NCBI GenBank assembly: GCA_024707255.1 | Contig: JANQAC010000001.1 | Location: 1-64,000, forward strand | Source: Asticcacaulis sp. | GTDB taxonomy: Bacteria; Pseudomonadota; Alphaproteobacteria; Caulobacterales; Caulobacteraceae | Direction of reading: 5' to 3' | Length of the DNA stretch: 64,000 bases | Shown here: positions 16,359 to 27,445 of the stretch, piece after piece | Position numbering within the stretch: position 1 is the first letter of the stretch | How the letters are laid out: every line of letters starts with the position of its first letter | Made by a program: the position numbers and the translations under genes | Notes under the pieces: generated by a model | What the model was told of the DNA's origin: nothing | Seen by the model: only the letters and a program-made list of their open reading frames with translations | Database searches by the model: none

Positions 16359-16946
16359 GTGTCCCTCCCCCTTGACGCCTTCCTTCATTCCACCCTGCTT
16401 GTCGCTGTCTCCGAAATCGGCGACAAGACGCAGATCCTGTCGCTGATCCTGGCGGCGCGTTATCGCAAATCCATCCCCATCGTCTTCGGCATACTGGTGG
16501 CGACGCTCGCCAACCACGCCCTGGCGGCCTTCGGCGGCACCCTGCTCACGCATACGGCGCTGAAAGCCTGGATGCCGCTGATCCTGGCCCTCTCCTTCAT
16601 CGGCCTCGGCCTGTGGATTCTGGTGCCCGACAAGGTGGATGACGAAGACGGCGCGGTGAAAAAAGACTACGGCGCCTTCGTCACCACCACGATCATGTTC
16701 TTCCTGGCCGAGATGGGCGACAAGACCCAGTTCGCCACCATCGCCCTGGCCGCCGAGTACAACAACATCCTGATGGTCGTCGCCGGCTCTACGTTCGGCA
16801 TGATGATCGCAAATGTCCCCGCCGTCATCTTTGGTGATAAGATCATGAAATACGTGCCGCTGAAATGGGTGCGGATCGTCGCCAGCCTGCTGTTTGTCGG
16901 CTTCGGCGCCTGGGCGCTCTGGCAGTATGTCACTTCGGTGATGTAG
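16359..16946 (+). CDS. TMEM165/GDT1-family (MneA-type) manganese exporter
   Basis: 195 residues, six predicted transmembrane helices in two homologous halves. Each half carries the family signature E-x-G-D-K-T/S: SEIGDKTQILSL (about residues 17-28) and AEMGDKTQFATIAL (about 115-128). Members of UPF0016/GDT1 transport Mn2+ (and Ca2+ in eukaryotes), and bacterial MneA exports Mn2+. The upstream yybP-ykoY riboswitch supports Mn2+ as the signal and substrate. The start is GTG at 16359, 17 bases after the riboswitch expression-platform helix. Its 3' end overlaps the convergent SDR gene by 17 bases. Confidence 0.9.
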   Translation: MSLPLDAFLHSTLLVAVSEIGDKTQILSLILAARYRKSIPIVFGILVATLANHALAAFGGTLLTHTALKAWMPLILALSFIGLGLWILVPDKVDDEDGAVKKDYGAFVTTTIMFFLAEMGDKTQFATIALAAEYNNILMVVAGSTFGMMIANVPAVIFGDKIMKYVPLKWVRIVASLLFVGFGAWALWQYVTSVM

Positions 16947-17715
16947 CCGTGCCAGCCAGTATGCCGCCGTCGATGTTAAATTCCGAACCGGTGATATAGG
17001 TCGCCTCGTCGGAAGCCAGCAGGATCGCCACGGCGGCCACCTCGTCCGGCCGGCCGAAGCGATGCAGCGGCATATTGGCCAGCAACTGCTTTTCGTCGTC
17101 CGCGCTGTCGATCATGGCGTCCCACATTGGCGTGCGGATCGAGGCCGGATAGAGCGAATTACAGCGGATGCCCAGGTTCTGATCGGCGCAATAAAGCGCC
17201 ACCGTCTTGCTGTGGTTGCGGATCGCCGCCTTGCTGGCGGCATAGGCGGCGGTCTTCGGCACCCCCACCAGGCCGGAGCGGCTCGACATATTGATGATCG
17301 AGCCGCCCCGGCCCGTGGCGCGCATGGCCTGGATGGCGTGTTTGCAGCCCAGGAAGACGCTGTCGAGATTGATGCGCATCACCTGATGCCAGTCATCGAG
17401 GCTGGTATGTTCCGGGTCATGCGGACGGCCGCTTTCGGTGCCGGTAATGCCGGCATTATTGACCAGCACGTCGAGCCCGCCATGCTCCGCCACGATGGCC
17501 GCCATCACCGCCGCCCACTGCGCCTCGTCGGTGGCATCATGGCGCATGAAACGCGCGTTCGGACCCAATGCCGCTGCCCGCGCCGCGCCGGTTTCGGCAT
17601 TGATATCGCTGACGATGACGCGCGCGCCTTCCGCCACAAAGGCCTCGGCGATGGCCGCGCCGATGCCGCTGGCTGCGCCGGTGATAAGGGCGGTCTTGCC
17701 CAACAGTCTGTTCAT
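16930..17715 (-). CDS. SDR-family NAD(P)-dependent oxidoreductase
   Basis: 261 residues, classical short-chain dehydrogenase. Cofactor motif TGAASGIG (residues about 12-19), the Asp after the second strand (SDIN, favouring NAD(H)), NNAG, the catalytic Ser in NMSSRSG, and YAASK (catalytic Tyr and Lys). The C-terminal ITGSEFNIDGGILAG is the usual end motif. Family members oxidise secondary alcohols or reduce ketones, and the substrate is not evident. It converges on the Mn exporter with a 17-base overlap and lies 60 bases downstream of alaS on the same strand, so read-through from alaS is possible. Confidence 0.88.
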   Translation of the reverse strand: MNRLLGKTALITGAASGIGAAIAEAFVAEGARVIVSDINAETGAARAAALGPNARFMRHDATDEAQWAAVMAAIVAEHGGLDVLVNNAGITGTESGRPHDPEHTSLDDWHQVMRINLDSVFLGCKHAIQAMRATGRGGSIINMSSRSGLVGVPKTAAYAASKAAIRNHSKTVALYCADQNLGIRCNSLYPASIRTPMWDAMIDSADDEKQLLANMPLHRFGRPDEVAAVAILLASDEATYITGSEFNIDGGILAGTATSPK

Positions 17716-17775
17716 AAGAAAATACCCTGTCCGTTTCCAGACAGGGTATGCAATTTTCCGGTGGCTGCCTATGGC

Positions 17776-20409
<2,634 letters not shown>

Positions 20410-20440
20410 GAGTGTCTTCGGTTCTTGAAATAAAGATCGC

Positions 20441-20481
20441 TATATAGAGGGGCTTACTCACAAGCGCAAAGACCTTTGCGC
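20441..20481 (-). promoter_or_regulatory. alaS promoter with a palindrome over the -35
   Basis: On the minus strand, TTGCGC (20469-20464), 17 bases, TATATA (20446-20441), 32 bases ahead of alaS. The -35 is half of a perfect inverted repeat GCGCAAAG-AC-CTTTGCGC at 20464-20481 (8-base arms, 2-base centre). This symmetry placed over a -35 suggests a regulator site. Confidence 0.5.
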
Positions 20482-20521
20482 AGGCAGGACTATCTTTTTG
20501 TTAGGGCCGCCGGTGTGCAAC

Positions 20522-20550
20522 AAAAAAGACGCCCCTTGCGAGGGCGCCTT
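20522..20550 (-). terminator. Rho-independent terminator downstream of recA
   Basis: Read leftward: GGCGCCC, short loop, GGGGCGTC, then TTTTTT at 20527-20522. It lies about 135 bases after the recA stop and just before the alaS promoter, so it separates the two genes. Confidence 0.75.
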
Positions 20551-20659
20551 TCTCTGACCGGGCCGGCGGACCGGCGGTTTGGAACCGGCCCAACCTGATC
20601 ATATTTAGCTCAAGCGCCGCATGGCTCGCCGCATTAGCGGCGGCGGGCAGTCGCCCTTG

Positions 20660-20681
20660 CCAGATTACTAACGTAATCTGG
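20660..20681. repeat. Perfect inverted repeat at the recA 3' end
   Basis: CCAGATTAC (20660-20668), TAAC, GTAATCTGG (20673-20681), directly after the recA stop. A 9-base stem with no T-tract on the leftward strand, probably an mRNA 3'-end hairpin. The rest of 20551-20659 contains GC-rich sequence with no gene. Confidence 0.5.
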
Positions 20682-20683
20682 AA

Positions 20684-21775
20684 CTACAAAGATTCATCAC
20701 CGTCATTGGCATCCGGTTCCGGCGCGCCCAGCATCTCCTCGGAGATGGCGGCCGTTTTCTTGCGGATGCCGTTTTCGATTTCCTTCGCCATGTCCGGATT
20801 GGCCTTCAGGAAATCTCGGGCATTGTCACGGCCCTGACCGATGCGGGTCGAGTTATAGGAATACCAGGAGCCTGACTTCTCGACGATACCGCCCTTGACG
20901 CCGAGGTCGATAATCTCACCGATCTTGGAAATGCCTTCGCCGAACAGGATATCGAACTCGACCTCGCGGAACGGCGGCGCAATCTTGTTCTTGACCACCT
21001 TGACCTTGACGCTGTTGCCGATGTTCTCATCGCGCACCTTGATGGCGCCGGTGCGGCGGATATCGAGGCGGACCGAGGCGTAGAACTTCAGGGCATTGCC
21101 GCCGGTCGTCGTTTCCGGCGAACCGTACATGACACCGATCTTCATGCGGATCTGGTTGATGAAGATGACGATGCACTTCGACTTGGAGATAGAGCCGGTC
21201 AGCTTGCGCAGAGCCTGCGACATCAGACGGGCCTGCAGGCCCGGCAGGCTGTCGCCCATGTCGCCTTCGATTTCGGCGCGCGGCGTCAGCGCCGCTACCG
21301 AGTCGACAACCACGATATCGACGGCGCCGGAACGGACCAGGGTATCGGTGATTTCAAGCGCCTGCTCACCATTATCCGGCTGCGAGACCAAAAGGTCATC
21401 GAGATTGACGCCGAGCTTGTGAGCATAGGTCGGATCGAGTGCGTGTTCGGCATCGACAAACGCCGCGGTGCCGCCCAGCTTCTGGATTTCGGCCACGGTG
21501 TGCAGGGCCAGGGTCGTCTTGCCCGACGATTCCGGCCCGTAGATTTCGATGACGCGACCCTTGGGCAGGCCGCCGATACCCAGCGCCATATCCAGGCCCA
21601 GAGAGCCGGTGGAGACGGATTCGATTTCCTGAACCTTGCCATTCGAGCCCAGTTTCATCACCGAACCCTTGCCGAATGCGCGGTCAATCTGCGCCAGCGC
21701 CGCTTCCAGGGCGCGCTGCTTTTCACCTTCGTTCTTGCCTACCAATTTCAATACCGCCTGAGATGACATAACCAA
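20684..21775 (-). CDS. recA: Recombinase RecA
   Basis: 363 residues. Walker A GPESSGKT (residues 80-87), Walker [11 protein letters not shown], and the L1/L2 DNA-binding loops ([44 protein letters not shown]) are all present, with an acidic C-terminus (PDANDGDES). RecA forms filaments on single-stranded DNA, drives strand exchange and stimulates LexA self-cleavage. The start is either at 21775 or two codons later at MSSQAV (21769). Two alphaproteobacterial LexA boxes lie 80-125 bases upstream, so SOS induction is expected. A terminator follows at 20522-20550. Confidence 0.97.
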   Translation of the reverse strand: MVMSSQAVLKLVGKNEGEKQRALEAALAQIDRAFGKGSVMKLGSNGKVQEIESVSTGSLGLDMALGIGGLPKGRVIEIYGPESSGKTTLALHTVAEIQKLGGTAAFVDAEHALDPTYAHKLGVNLDDLLVSQPDNGEQALEITDTLVRSGAVDIVVVDSVAALTPRAEIEGDMGDSLPGLQARLMSQALRKLTGSISKSKCIVIFINQIRMKIGVMYGSPETTTGGNALKFYASVRLDIRRTGAIKVRDENIGNSVKVKVVKNKIAPPFREVEFDILFGEGISKIGEIIDLGVKGGIVEKSGSWYSYNSTRIGQGRDNARDFLKANPDMAKEIENGIRKKTAAISEEMLGAPEPDANDGDESL

Positions 21776-21855
21776 ACCCTCCTATGTCACGATTCCCCGC
21801 CCGCGGGGCCTGTTTTCGTCGTCGTGAGGATTAACACGTACCCCATTTGTTCCAA

Positions 21856-21870
21856 GTTCGCAATATGTTC
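21856..21870. promoter_or_regulatory. LexA (SOS) box, recA-distal orientation
   Basis: GTTC-GCAATAT-GTTC on the plus strand, an exact match to the GTTC-N7-GTTC consensus of alphaproteobacterial LexA. It lies between recA and the divergent LexA box at 21884. Confidence 0.7.
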
Positions 21871-21883
21871 CAATCGCATTTTG

Positions 21884-21898
21884 GAACATTTTTAGAAC
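21884..21898. promoter_or_regulatory. LexA (SOS) box, second copy
   Basis: GAAC-ATTTTTA-GAAC on the plus strand, i.e. GTTC-TAAAAAT-GTTC in the recA direction. It is an exact consensus match starting 28 bases from the first box. Confidence 0.75.
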
Positions 21899-21917
21899 AT
21901 GCAATGGATTCAACAGT

Positions 21918-23717
21918 CTAGCCGTACTGCAGACTGAGCACCACGGCTGTAGTGGCAATCACCAGCAGCGACATCAGCGCGCCTACCCGCGAATAGTCAC
22001 TGAACCGGTAACCGCCCGGCCCCATGATCAGCAGGTTGTTCTGGTGGCCGATTGGGGTGAGGAAATCGCATGACGTGCCCACCAGGACCGCCAGCAGCAT
22101 GGCGTCAGGCTGGACATGCAGCAGTTGCGCCAACTGGATCGCCAGCGGCCCCATGATTACCGCCGTCGCCACATTATTGAGCAGGATGGTCAGGCACAGG
22201 GTGAGCGCGCACATGGCGGCGATGGCCAGAGGCAGCGGAAAGCCGGTCATGACGCCCCCCACGGTTTTAGCGATGAAATCGGCCGCGCCGGAGGTCTCGA
22301 AACTGCCGCCCACCGGGATCATCGCCGCCAACAGCACCAAGATCGACCAGTCGATCGAGCTGTAGACCTCTTCCTTCGGAATCAGCCGCAGGGCCGCGAT
22401 CAGCGCCGCTGCCCCAAGGAAACTCAATGACGGCGGCACATCGGTGAAAATCACCAGCAGGATCGCCGCCGCGAAGATCGCCACGGTCTGGATCGCCGTG
22501 CGCAGGTTGACGGGTATGGAATCGCGCCGGTCGAGTTCGATCAGCCGCTCATTGGCGGCGAAACGGGCGATATCATCCGGCGGACCGCTGATGAACAACT
22601 GGTCGCCGCTCTGGATCGGCACCACCGAAAGCGCGCACCGCAGGGTGGCGGCGCGCGGCCCCGCCGCCACCACTTCCAGGCCGCCATTGCTGTGCGATTT
22701 TACCGCGTCATGCGTCTCGCCGATCAGGGGCGAATTATGCGGCACCATCAGGCGCGCCGTGACATGCCCCGGCTCCGCCGTCTCCTTGCCGCGCAGGAAA
22801 TCGATCGTTTCCCTTATCTCCGCCGGCAAAGACCGCGAGATCAGCAGCAGGCGGTCGCCCGACTGCACGCGGTTGTTCTTCGGCCATTTGATTGTCTTGT
22901 TACGCCTCAGAAGCCCCAGTATGCGCGTCCGGGTCTGGCGCAACTGCCGGGAAATATCCTCGCGGACCAGCACCTTGCGCGCATCGAGCGGCAGTTCCAG
23001 CACGCGCCAGGGTGAATCGGCCGTCATCTCATTGCCCTTGCGGTGCGGCAGCAGGCGCCAGCCCAGCAGGATCAGATAGGTCAGCCCCACCACGCAGACC
23101 GCCAGCCCCACCGGCGTCATGGTAAAGAACCCGAACGGCGCCCCCAGCGCCTTTTCGCGGAAAGACGACAGGATCATATTGGGCGGCGTGGCAATCAGGG
23201 TCGTCATGCCGCCGATCATGGTGGCGAAGGAAAGCGGCATCAGCACCATCCCCACCTGCTTCTTGCTCTGCCGCGCCAGTTCGGTGGCCAGCGGCATCAT
23301 GATGACCAGGGCGGCGATATGATTCATGAAGGCGGACAGGAAACAGGCCCCGATCAGCAGCATGGTCAGACGCGCCGTGAAGCCGGCCTTTTCCGGGATG
23401 ACCGAGCGCGCCACCCAGCCGGCCACACCAGTCAGTTCCAGCGCCCGCCCTACCACCAGAACCGCCGCCACGGTGATGACCGCCGGATCGGCAAAGCCCT
23501 TCAGGGCATCGCCAAACTTCACCAGGCCCGTGGCCAGGCAGGCAAACAGCGCCGACAGGGCAATCAGGTCGTGGCGCACCTTGTCGCTGATGAAAAGCGC
23601 CAGCGCGCCGATGAGAATAATGCCGCAGAGCAGCGGCGGAGACACATAGTCGGTCAGCAATGGAGGCCCCGGAAATGGCCGCGCCCGCCATCGGGCCGCG
23701 GTAAAACGGACAGCCAT
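21918..23717 (-). CDS. SLC13/DASS-family permease with two TrkA-C domains
   Basis: About 590-599 residues. Two membrane halves (about residues 28-220 and 400-599) flank a soluble insert of two RCK/TrkA-C domains (ESRxLPAEIRET region; LIGETHDAVKSHSNGGLEVVA). The membrane halves carry the DASS hairpin signatures: MNHIAALVIMMPLA with TLIATPPNMILSS, and LNNVATAVIMGPLA with CDFLTPIGHQNNLL. Members move dicarboxylates or sulphate with Na+, and the TrkA-C domains suggest nucleotide or ion gating. The true start may be the TTG or a later codon near residue 20, because the first 20 residues look non-membrane and Arg-rich. It ends 18 bases before the LexA boxes of recA. Confidence 0.85.
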   Translation of the reverse strand: MAVRFTAARWRARPFPGPPLLTDYVSPPLLCGIILIGALALFISDKVRHDLIALSALFACLATGLVKFGDALKGFADPAVITVAAVLVVGRALELTGVAGWVARSVIPEKAGFTARLTMLLIGACFLSAFMNHIAALVIMMPLATELARQSKKQVGMVLMPLSFATMIGGMTTLIATPPNMILSSFREKALGAPFGFFTMTPVGLAVCVVGLTYLILLGWRLLPHRKGNEMTADSPWRVLELPLDARKVLVREDISRQLRQTRTRILGLLRRNKTIKWPKNNRVQSGDRLLLISRSLPAEIRETIDFLRGKETAEPGHVTARLMVPHNSPLIGETHDAVKSHSNGGLEVVAAGPRAATLRCALSVVPIQSGDQLFISGPPDDIARFAANERLIELDRRDSIPVNLRTAIQTVAIFAAAILLVIFTDVPPSLSFLGAAALIAALRLIPKEEVYSSIDWSILVLLAAMIPVGGSFETSGAADFIAKTVGGVMTGFPLPLAIAAMCALTLCLTILLNNVATAVIMGPLAIQLAQLLHVQPDAMLLAVLVGTSCDFLTPIGHQNNLLIMGPGGYRFSDYSRVGALMSLLVIATTAVVLSLQYG

Positions 23718-23741
23718 TAGCCGCCGCCGGGCGCTAAATTT

Positions 23742-25662
23742 TCAATGTGGAGCTGCATTCTGTTTATAGAGCGGCGGGTCAGCCGGCGGACACATATCAA
23801 TAGCAGACGCACCGGGCCGGGTCAGGCGCACGCAATCGCCTTCAAGCCCCTGCCAGGCCGTGCTGCCGAAATTGGCGACCAGCACCCGGCCATCGGCGTA
23901 GCTGGCCTGCTGGACCAGGCGATCCGGCGTCAGCCACTGAAATCCGGTCAGGGCCAAGGGAGGCTCCACGCCATGCGCCTGGCCGAAATCAGCCTCGGCT
24001 GCCTTCAGCCAGGGGGCAATGCGCGCCAGTTCGCGGCGGTCGAGGTTCCACATGGTCGGCGTGCCGTAGAGCAAGGACCGGGCAAAGCGGTTCCGCTCCT
24101 CGCCGGCGATCTTCATCAAGCCGAACTCCCAGCGGTCGGCCGATACCACCAGAATCGTGGAAAACCGCCTCGAACAAAGGCAGGCGGTCCGAAGCACCAA
24201 ACAGCGCGCGCGCCTCATCTGGCGTCGGCGTCACGGGCCTGAAAAACATCGGCGGGCGTTCCGGCGGCCAGTAACCGCCGAAATCCGGGTTCTTGTGCAT
24301 CGGCCAGATAGCGGCGGAGTGGGCCTGCGCCGTGCCGTGCGAATAGTGGGTCACGCCCGCAGCCCAGGCGGTGACGCTTTCCGACCCCAGCACCAGTTTA
24401 TACTGGTTGATCGCCAGGCCCAGGCGCTTGAGGCGATTGGCGCGGTCCTGCGCCCTGGTCATCGGGTGATCGGGGCTGTGATCCTCGAAGAAGTCGCCGA
24501 AAGCATCGACATCGATAAAGACGTGGCTTACGCCATCCTTGATATGTCCGGCATAGCGCTGGCCGGGAATAAACGGCCCCGGATAGCGAGCAATCGCCTC
24601 GGTCGACATATAGCAGCCGCGATTGGCGAAGCCCGTTTTCGGCTTGCCATCGGCCTCGATGACGCAGCCCTTCGGATAGAGATCACCCGGCCAGATCGCC
24701 ACCGGCGTGTCGGCCGTGGCTGCCGGCTGGCCGTTATCGAAGGACTCATATGGCCCGGCCAGATAGCCCATCGCCGCCGCCTTTTTCAGATAGTCGGGGG
24801 TGACCACGAATTTGCCGGTCCGTTCGTCCTGATCGTAGGCCAGCAGGATGCGGTCGATGCCCAAGGCTTTCAGGTCATCGAGAAAGGCCAGATCACGGCC
24901 ATCGCCCCAGACATAGGCGTGCGGCGCCCCGAACAGACGCGGCAGATCGGGCACCGCCTTGTCGGCAAAGGATTTGAACTGACCGCGGCCCTTCAGCATC
25001 TCCCGGTAGAACAGCGCCGGCGCCAGCGGCTCCGGCGGCCGGATGGCCAACAGCAGCTCGATCTTTTCCGCGCCGGGGCCGAACGCATGTTTCAGTCGCC
25101 CTTGCAAGCCGTCCTGGTCATGCAGACACAGTTTCGATTGCAGCCCGTCGGCCAGGGCGTAGGTCACGGCACGGCTTTCGGTCAGGTAGCTCCAGGCCGG
25201 GAACGACAATGCCGTCGTGCCGCCCATGCAGTGCTCTTTGCTGTAGGCCGCCTTCCAGAATGGATCATCGACCGTGAAGGCCATCCCCTCCCCGTCCGGC
25301 ACCAGCCAGGTGCCGCCCGCTGCCGGCGGCAGGTTCCAGACCATGTCTTCGCCCGCCTTGCCGCTTATGGTGAGCCGCAACGCGCCGCCTTCGGTGTCAA
25401 GCACTAGATCGTGGCCCGCGCTGTCAGTCCAGTGATGGCTCGTTGCGCCGTCATCGGTGACGTTTATGTCCTGCGCGGGATAGAGCGGCGGCATGACCGT
25501 CACCGCCGTGCCGTCCGGCAGTTGCGCCTCGATGCTCAGGGTGCGTGGATCGACATTATAAACCGTGTCATCGATCTTCATGACAAGAGGCGACGCGGCC
25601 GCGGACCCGGCGATGACAACACCCAGCCAAAGCGTCAGACCCGATAAAGCGCCCCTGATCAT
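23742..25662 (-). pseudogene. Secreted glycosidase-like protein (GH101/GH129-like), one frameshift
   Basis: Reads from an ATG at 25662 (AGGGGG upstream) with a signal peptide ending GSAAAS, then a beta-sandwich-like N-terminal domain and a TIM-barrel-like region (FIDVDAFGDFFEDHSPDH with candidate catalytic Asp; INQYKLVLGSESVTAW). The frame breaks after PLFEAVFHDS: the continuation VVSADRWEFGLMKIAGEERNRFARSLLYG lies one frame over and runs to 23742. One extra G in the GATTCTGGTGG stretch (24147-24151) explains it. Joined length is about 640 residues. The barrel motifs recall GH101/GH129-type alpha-N-acetylgalactosaminidases and relatives, but this is a moderate call; an uncharacterised glycosidase is the safe label. 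An indel error is likely, as both parts are fully open. Confidence 0.6.
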
Positions 25663-25738
25663 ATATGCCCCCTGTAAGATATGCCCGACGCTAGCAGGCC
25701 CGCCCGCGCCCGGCAATTAACGTATCGGTGAGCCGCTA

Positions 25739-25796
25739 TTGACAAAACATACTGCATCACACATACTGTGTAATATACAGTGTACAACACATACTA
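25739..25796 (+). promoter_or_regulatory. padR promoter and repeat-rich operator
   Basis: TTGACA (25739-25744), 17 bases, CATACT (25762-25767). CATACT recurs at 25748, 25762 and 25790, i.e. at multiples of 14 bases. ACTGT and ACAGT face each other across GTAATAT at 25765-25781. The density suggests several contacts for the PadR dimer encoded downstream (inference). Confidence 0.5.
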
Positions 25797-26155
25797 TGCG
25801 AGACGCAGGCTATATGGACGGTGAAAGCGATCTTTTCGAGAGTTTGCGCGCGGAGTTGCGGCGCGGATCGCTCAGCCTGGCGGTCCTCGCCCGGCTCAGG
25901 GTGGAGCGTTACGGCTACACCCTGCGCCAGGCCCTGGCCGAGGACGGGCTGGATATGGAGGAAAGCACCCTCTATCCGCTGCTGCGCCGGCTGGAGGCGC
26001 AGGGGCTGCTGGTCAGCGAATGGCGCGAGGAAGAGAAACGTAAAAAGCGGTTCTACGTTCTCTCTCCTGCGGGAGAGATCATGCTGGAACGGCTGATCGG
26101 AGAATGGCGGGCCATCAGCGCCTCGCTGGAAAAGATAACGGGTAAAGCGGTTTAA
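25796..26155 (+). CDS. PadR-family transcriptional regulator
   Basis: About 119 residues from 25796 (a second in-frame ATG at 25814 is equally possible; starting further upstream would run into the promoter). A PadR winged helix: LRRGSLSLAVLARLRVERYGYTLRQAL, then MEESTLYPLLRRLEAQGLLVSEWREE (recognition helix and wing) and KRFYVLSPAG. It has a short C-terminal helix for dimerisation (MLERLIGEWRAISASLEKI). PadR proteins repress their own operon and an adjacent effector gene. Here the HAAS membrane gene follows 11 bases later, a pairing seen widely. The upstream CATACT repeats are the likely operator. Confidence 0.9.
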   Translation: MRDAGYMDGESDLFESLRAELRRGSLSLAVLARLRVERYGYTLRQALAEDGLDMEESTLYPLLRRLEAQGLLVSEWREEEKRKKRFYVLSPAGEIMLERLIGEWRAISASLEKITGKAV

Positions 26156-26166
26156 AGGGGTTCAAA

Positions 26167-27445
26167 ATGGACATGCTGGAAGACTATCTGCGGGCCGTAT
26201 CGCGGCTTCTGCCAAGGGCCAAACGCGAGGACATCATCGCCGAACTGCGCGACGAGATCCTGACGCGCATCGAGGCGAAGGAGAGCGAACTCGGCCGCAC
26301 GCTCAAGCCTGACGAGACGGAGCAGGTGCTGCGCGATTTCGGCCACCCGATCGTCGTCGCAGCGCGCTACCGTGACGGCCCGCAATACAGCGTCGGCCCC
26401 GCCCTCTATCCGTTCTGGATCTTCGCCGTGCGCCTGGCCGTGATCATCGAGATCGTCATCTCCGCCATTGTCTTCTTCGGCCGCATCGTGGGTGGCGCCA
26501 ATCCCGCCCAGGCGTTCGGCACCGCCCTCGGCTCGGGCCTCACCGGCGTCATGACCCTGATCGGCTTCGCTACGGTCGCCGCCTGGATCATCGAGCGCAA
26601 GGGCATCACCATCGACTACTTCAACACCTGGCGGGTGCGCGACTTGCGCTTCCTCGATTTTCCGGTGTGGAACTGGGGCGATGTCAGCGAGTCATTCGAT
26701 AAATGGCAAAGCGGCGCGCCCTATCGTGGGGGCTCGCGTGACTACGCCTATCACGGATGGACCCTGCGGCAGTCCTCGGTCGGACGCGGCGTCGGCGCCA
26801 TCGTGGCGGGCGTGGTCTTTATCCTGTGGTGGGTGGGCATTCTGAGCTTTGGCCTGCGCCCGATTCCGGTCGATTATGCCAGCCTGCATGTCGATCCCGG
26901 CCGATTGGCTCAGGTCGACTGGCCGGCGCTCAAGGCCGCGCTCTACTGGCCCGTCCTCGGCCTGGCTGACCGCCACCGTCCTGTTCGGCGCCGCCGTCCT
27001 GACCTGGCCCCGCGGCGTCCGCCTGCGCGGCGTGATCGACATGGTCATCGGCCTGTCCGTCATGGGCCCGGCCGGCTGGGTCTGGACCGCCTCCCCGATC
27101 ACCGATGCCGTCCGCGTCGATGACGTGCCGCACCTTTTTCAGCGTATCCAGGTCTTCCTCGCCAATCCGATTCCCATCCCGCTGGAACTGGGCGTGACGG
27201 TCTTCCTGATCCTGTTCGCCTTCGGCGGCGCCTGCCGGGCACTGGGCGGCCTGTGGGAACTCCTCACCGGCGCCCCGCGCTATCCGGGGATGCACCCTAA
27301 GCCGCCTTCATCGCCGGGCGGTGCAGGCGGACACAGTTCCGGCCGCCGGCCTTGGCGGCATAGAGCGCGATATCAGCCAGGGCAACCATCTGCGACAGCT
27401 CTTTTTCCGGCACATTCGACCAGTGAATGCCGAAACTGGCGGTAA
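26167..27445 (+). pseudogene. HAAS-domain membrane protein, one frameshift
   Basis: Starts at the ATG at 26167. Residues 1-75 form a HAAS (helical, signalling) domain: MLEDYLRAVSRLLP, then KREDIIAELRDEILTRIEAKE, then DETEQVLRDFGHP. Transmembrane helices follow. The frame breaks at 26956-26963 within WPVLGLA and resumes one base over as AWLTATVLFGAAVLTWP and further helices (GVIDMVIGLSVMGPAGWVW, LELGVTVFLILFAFGGA). One extra base explains it. The downstream frame has no stop before 27445, and a TAA in the original frame at 27298 may mark the true end, so the last 145 bases overlapping the GGDEF gene are doubtful. HAAS proteins partner with PadR; their function is unknown. Confidence 0.65.
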
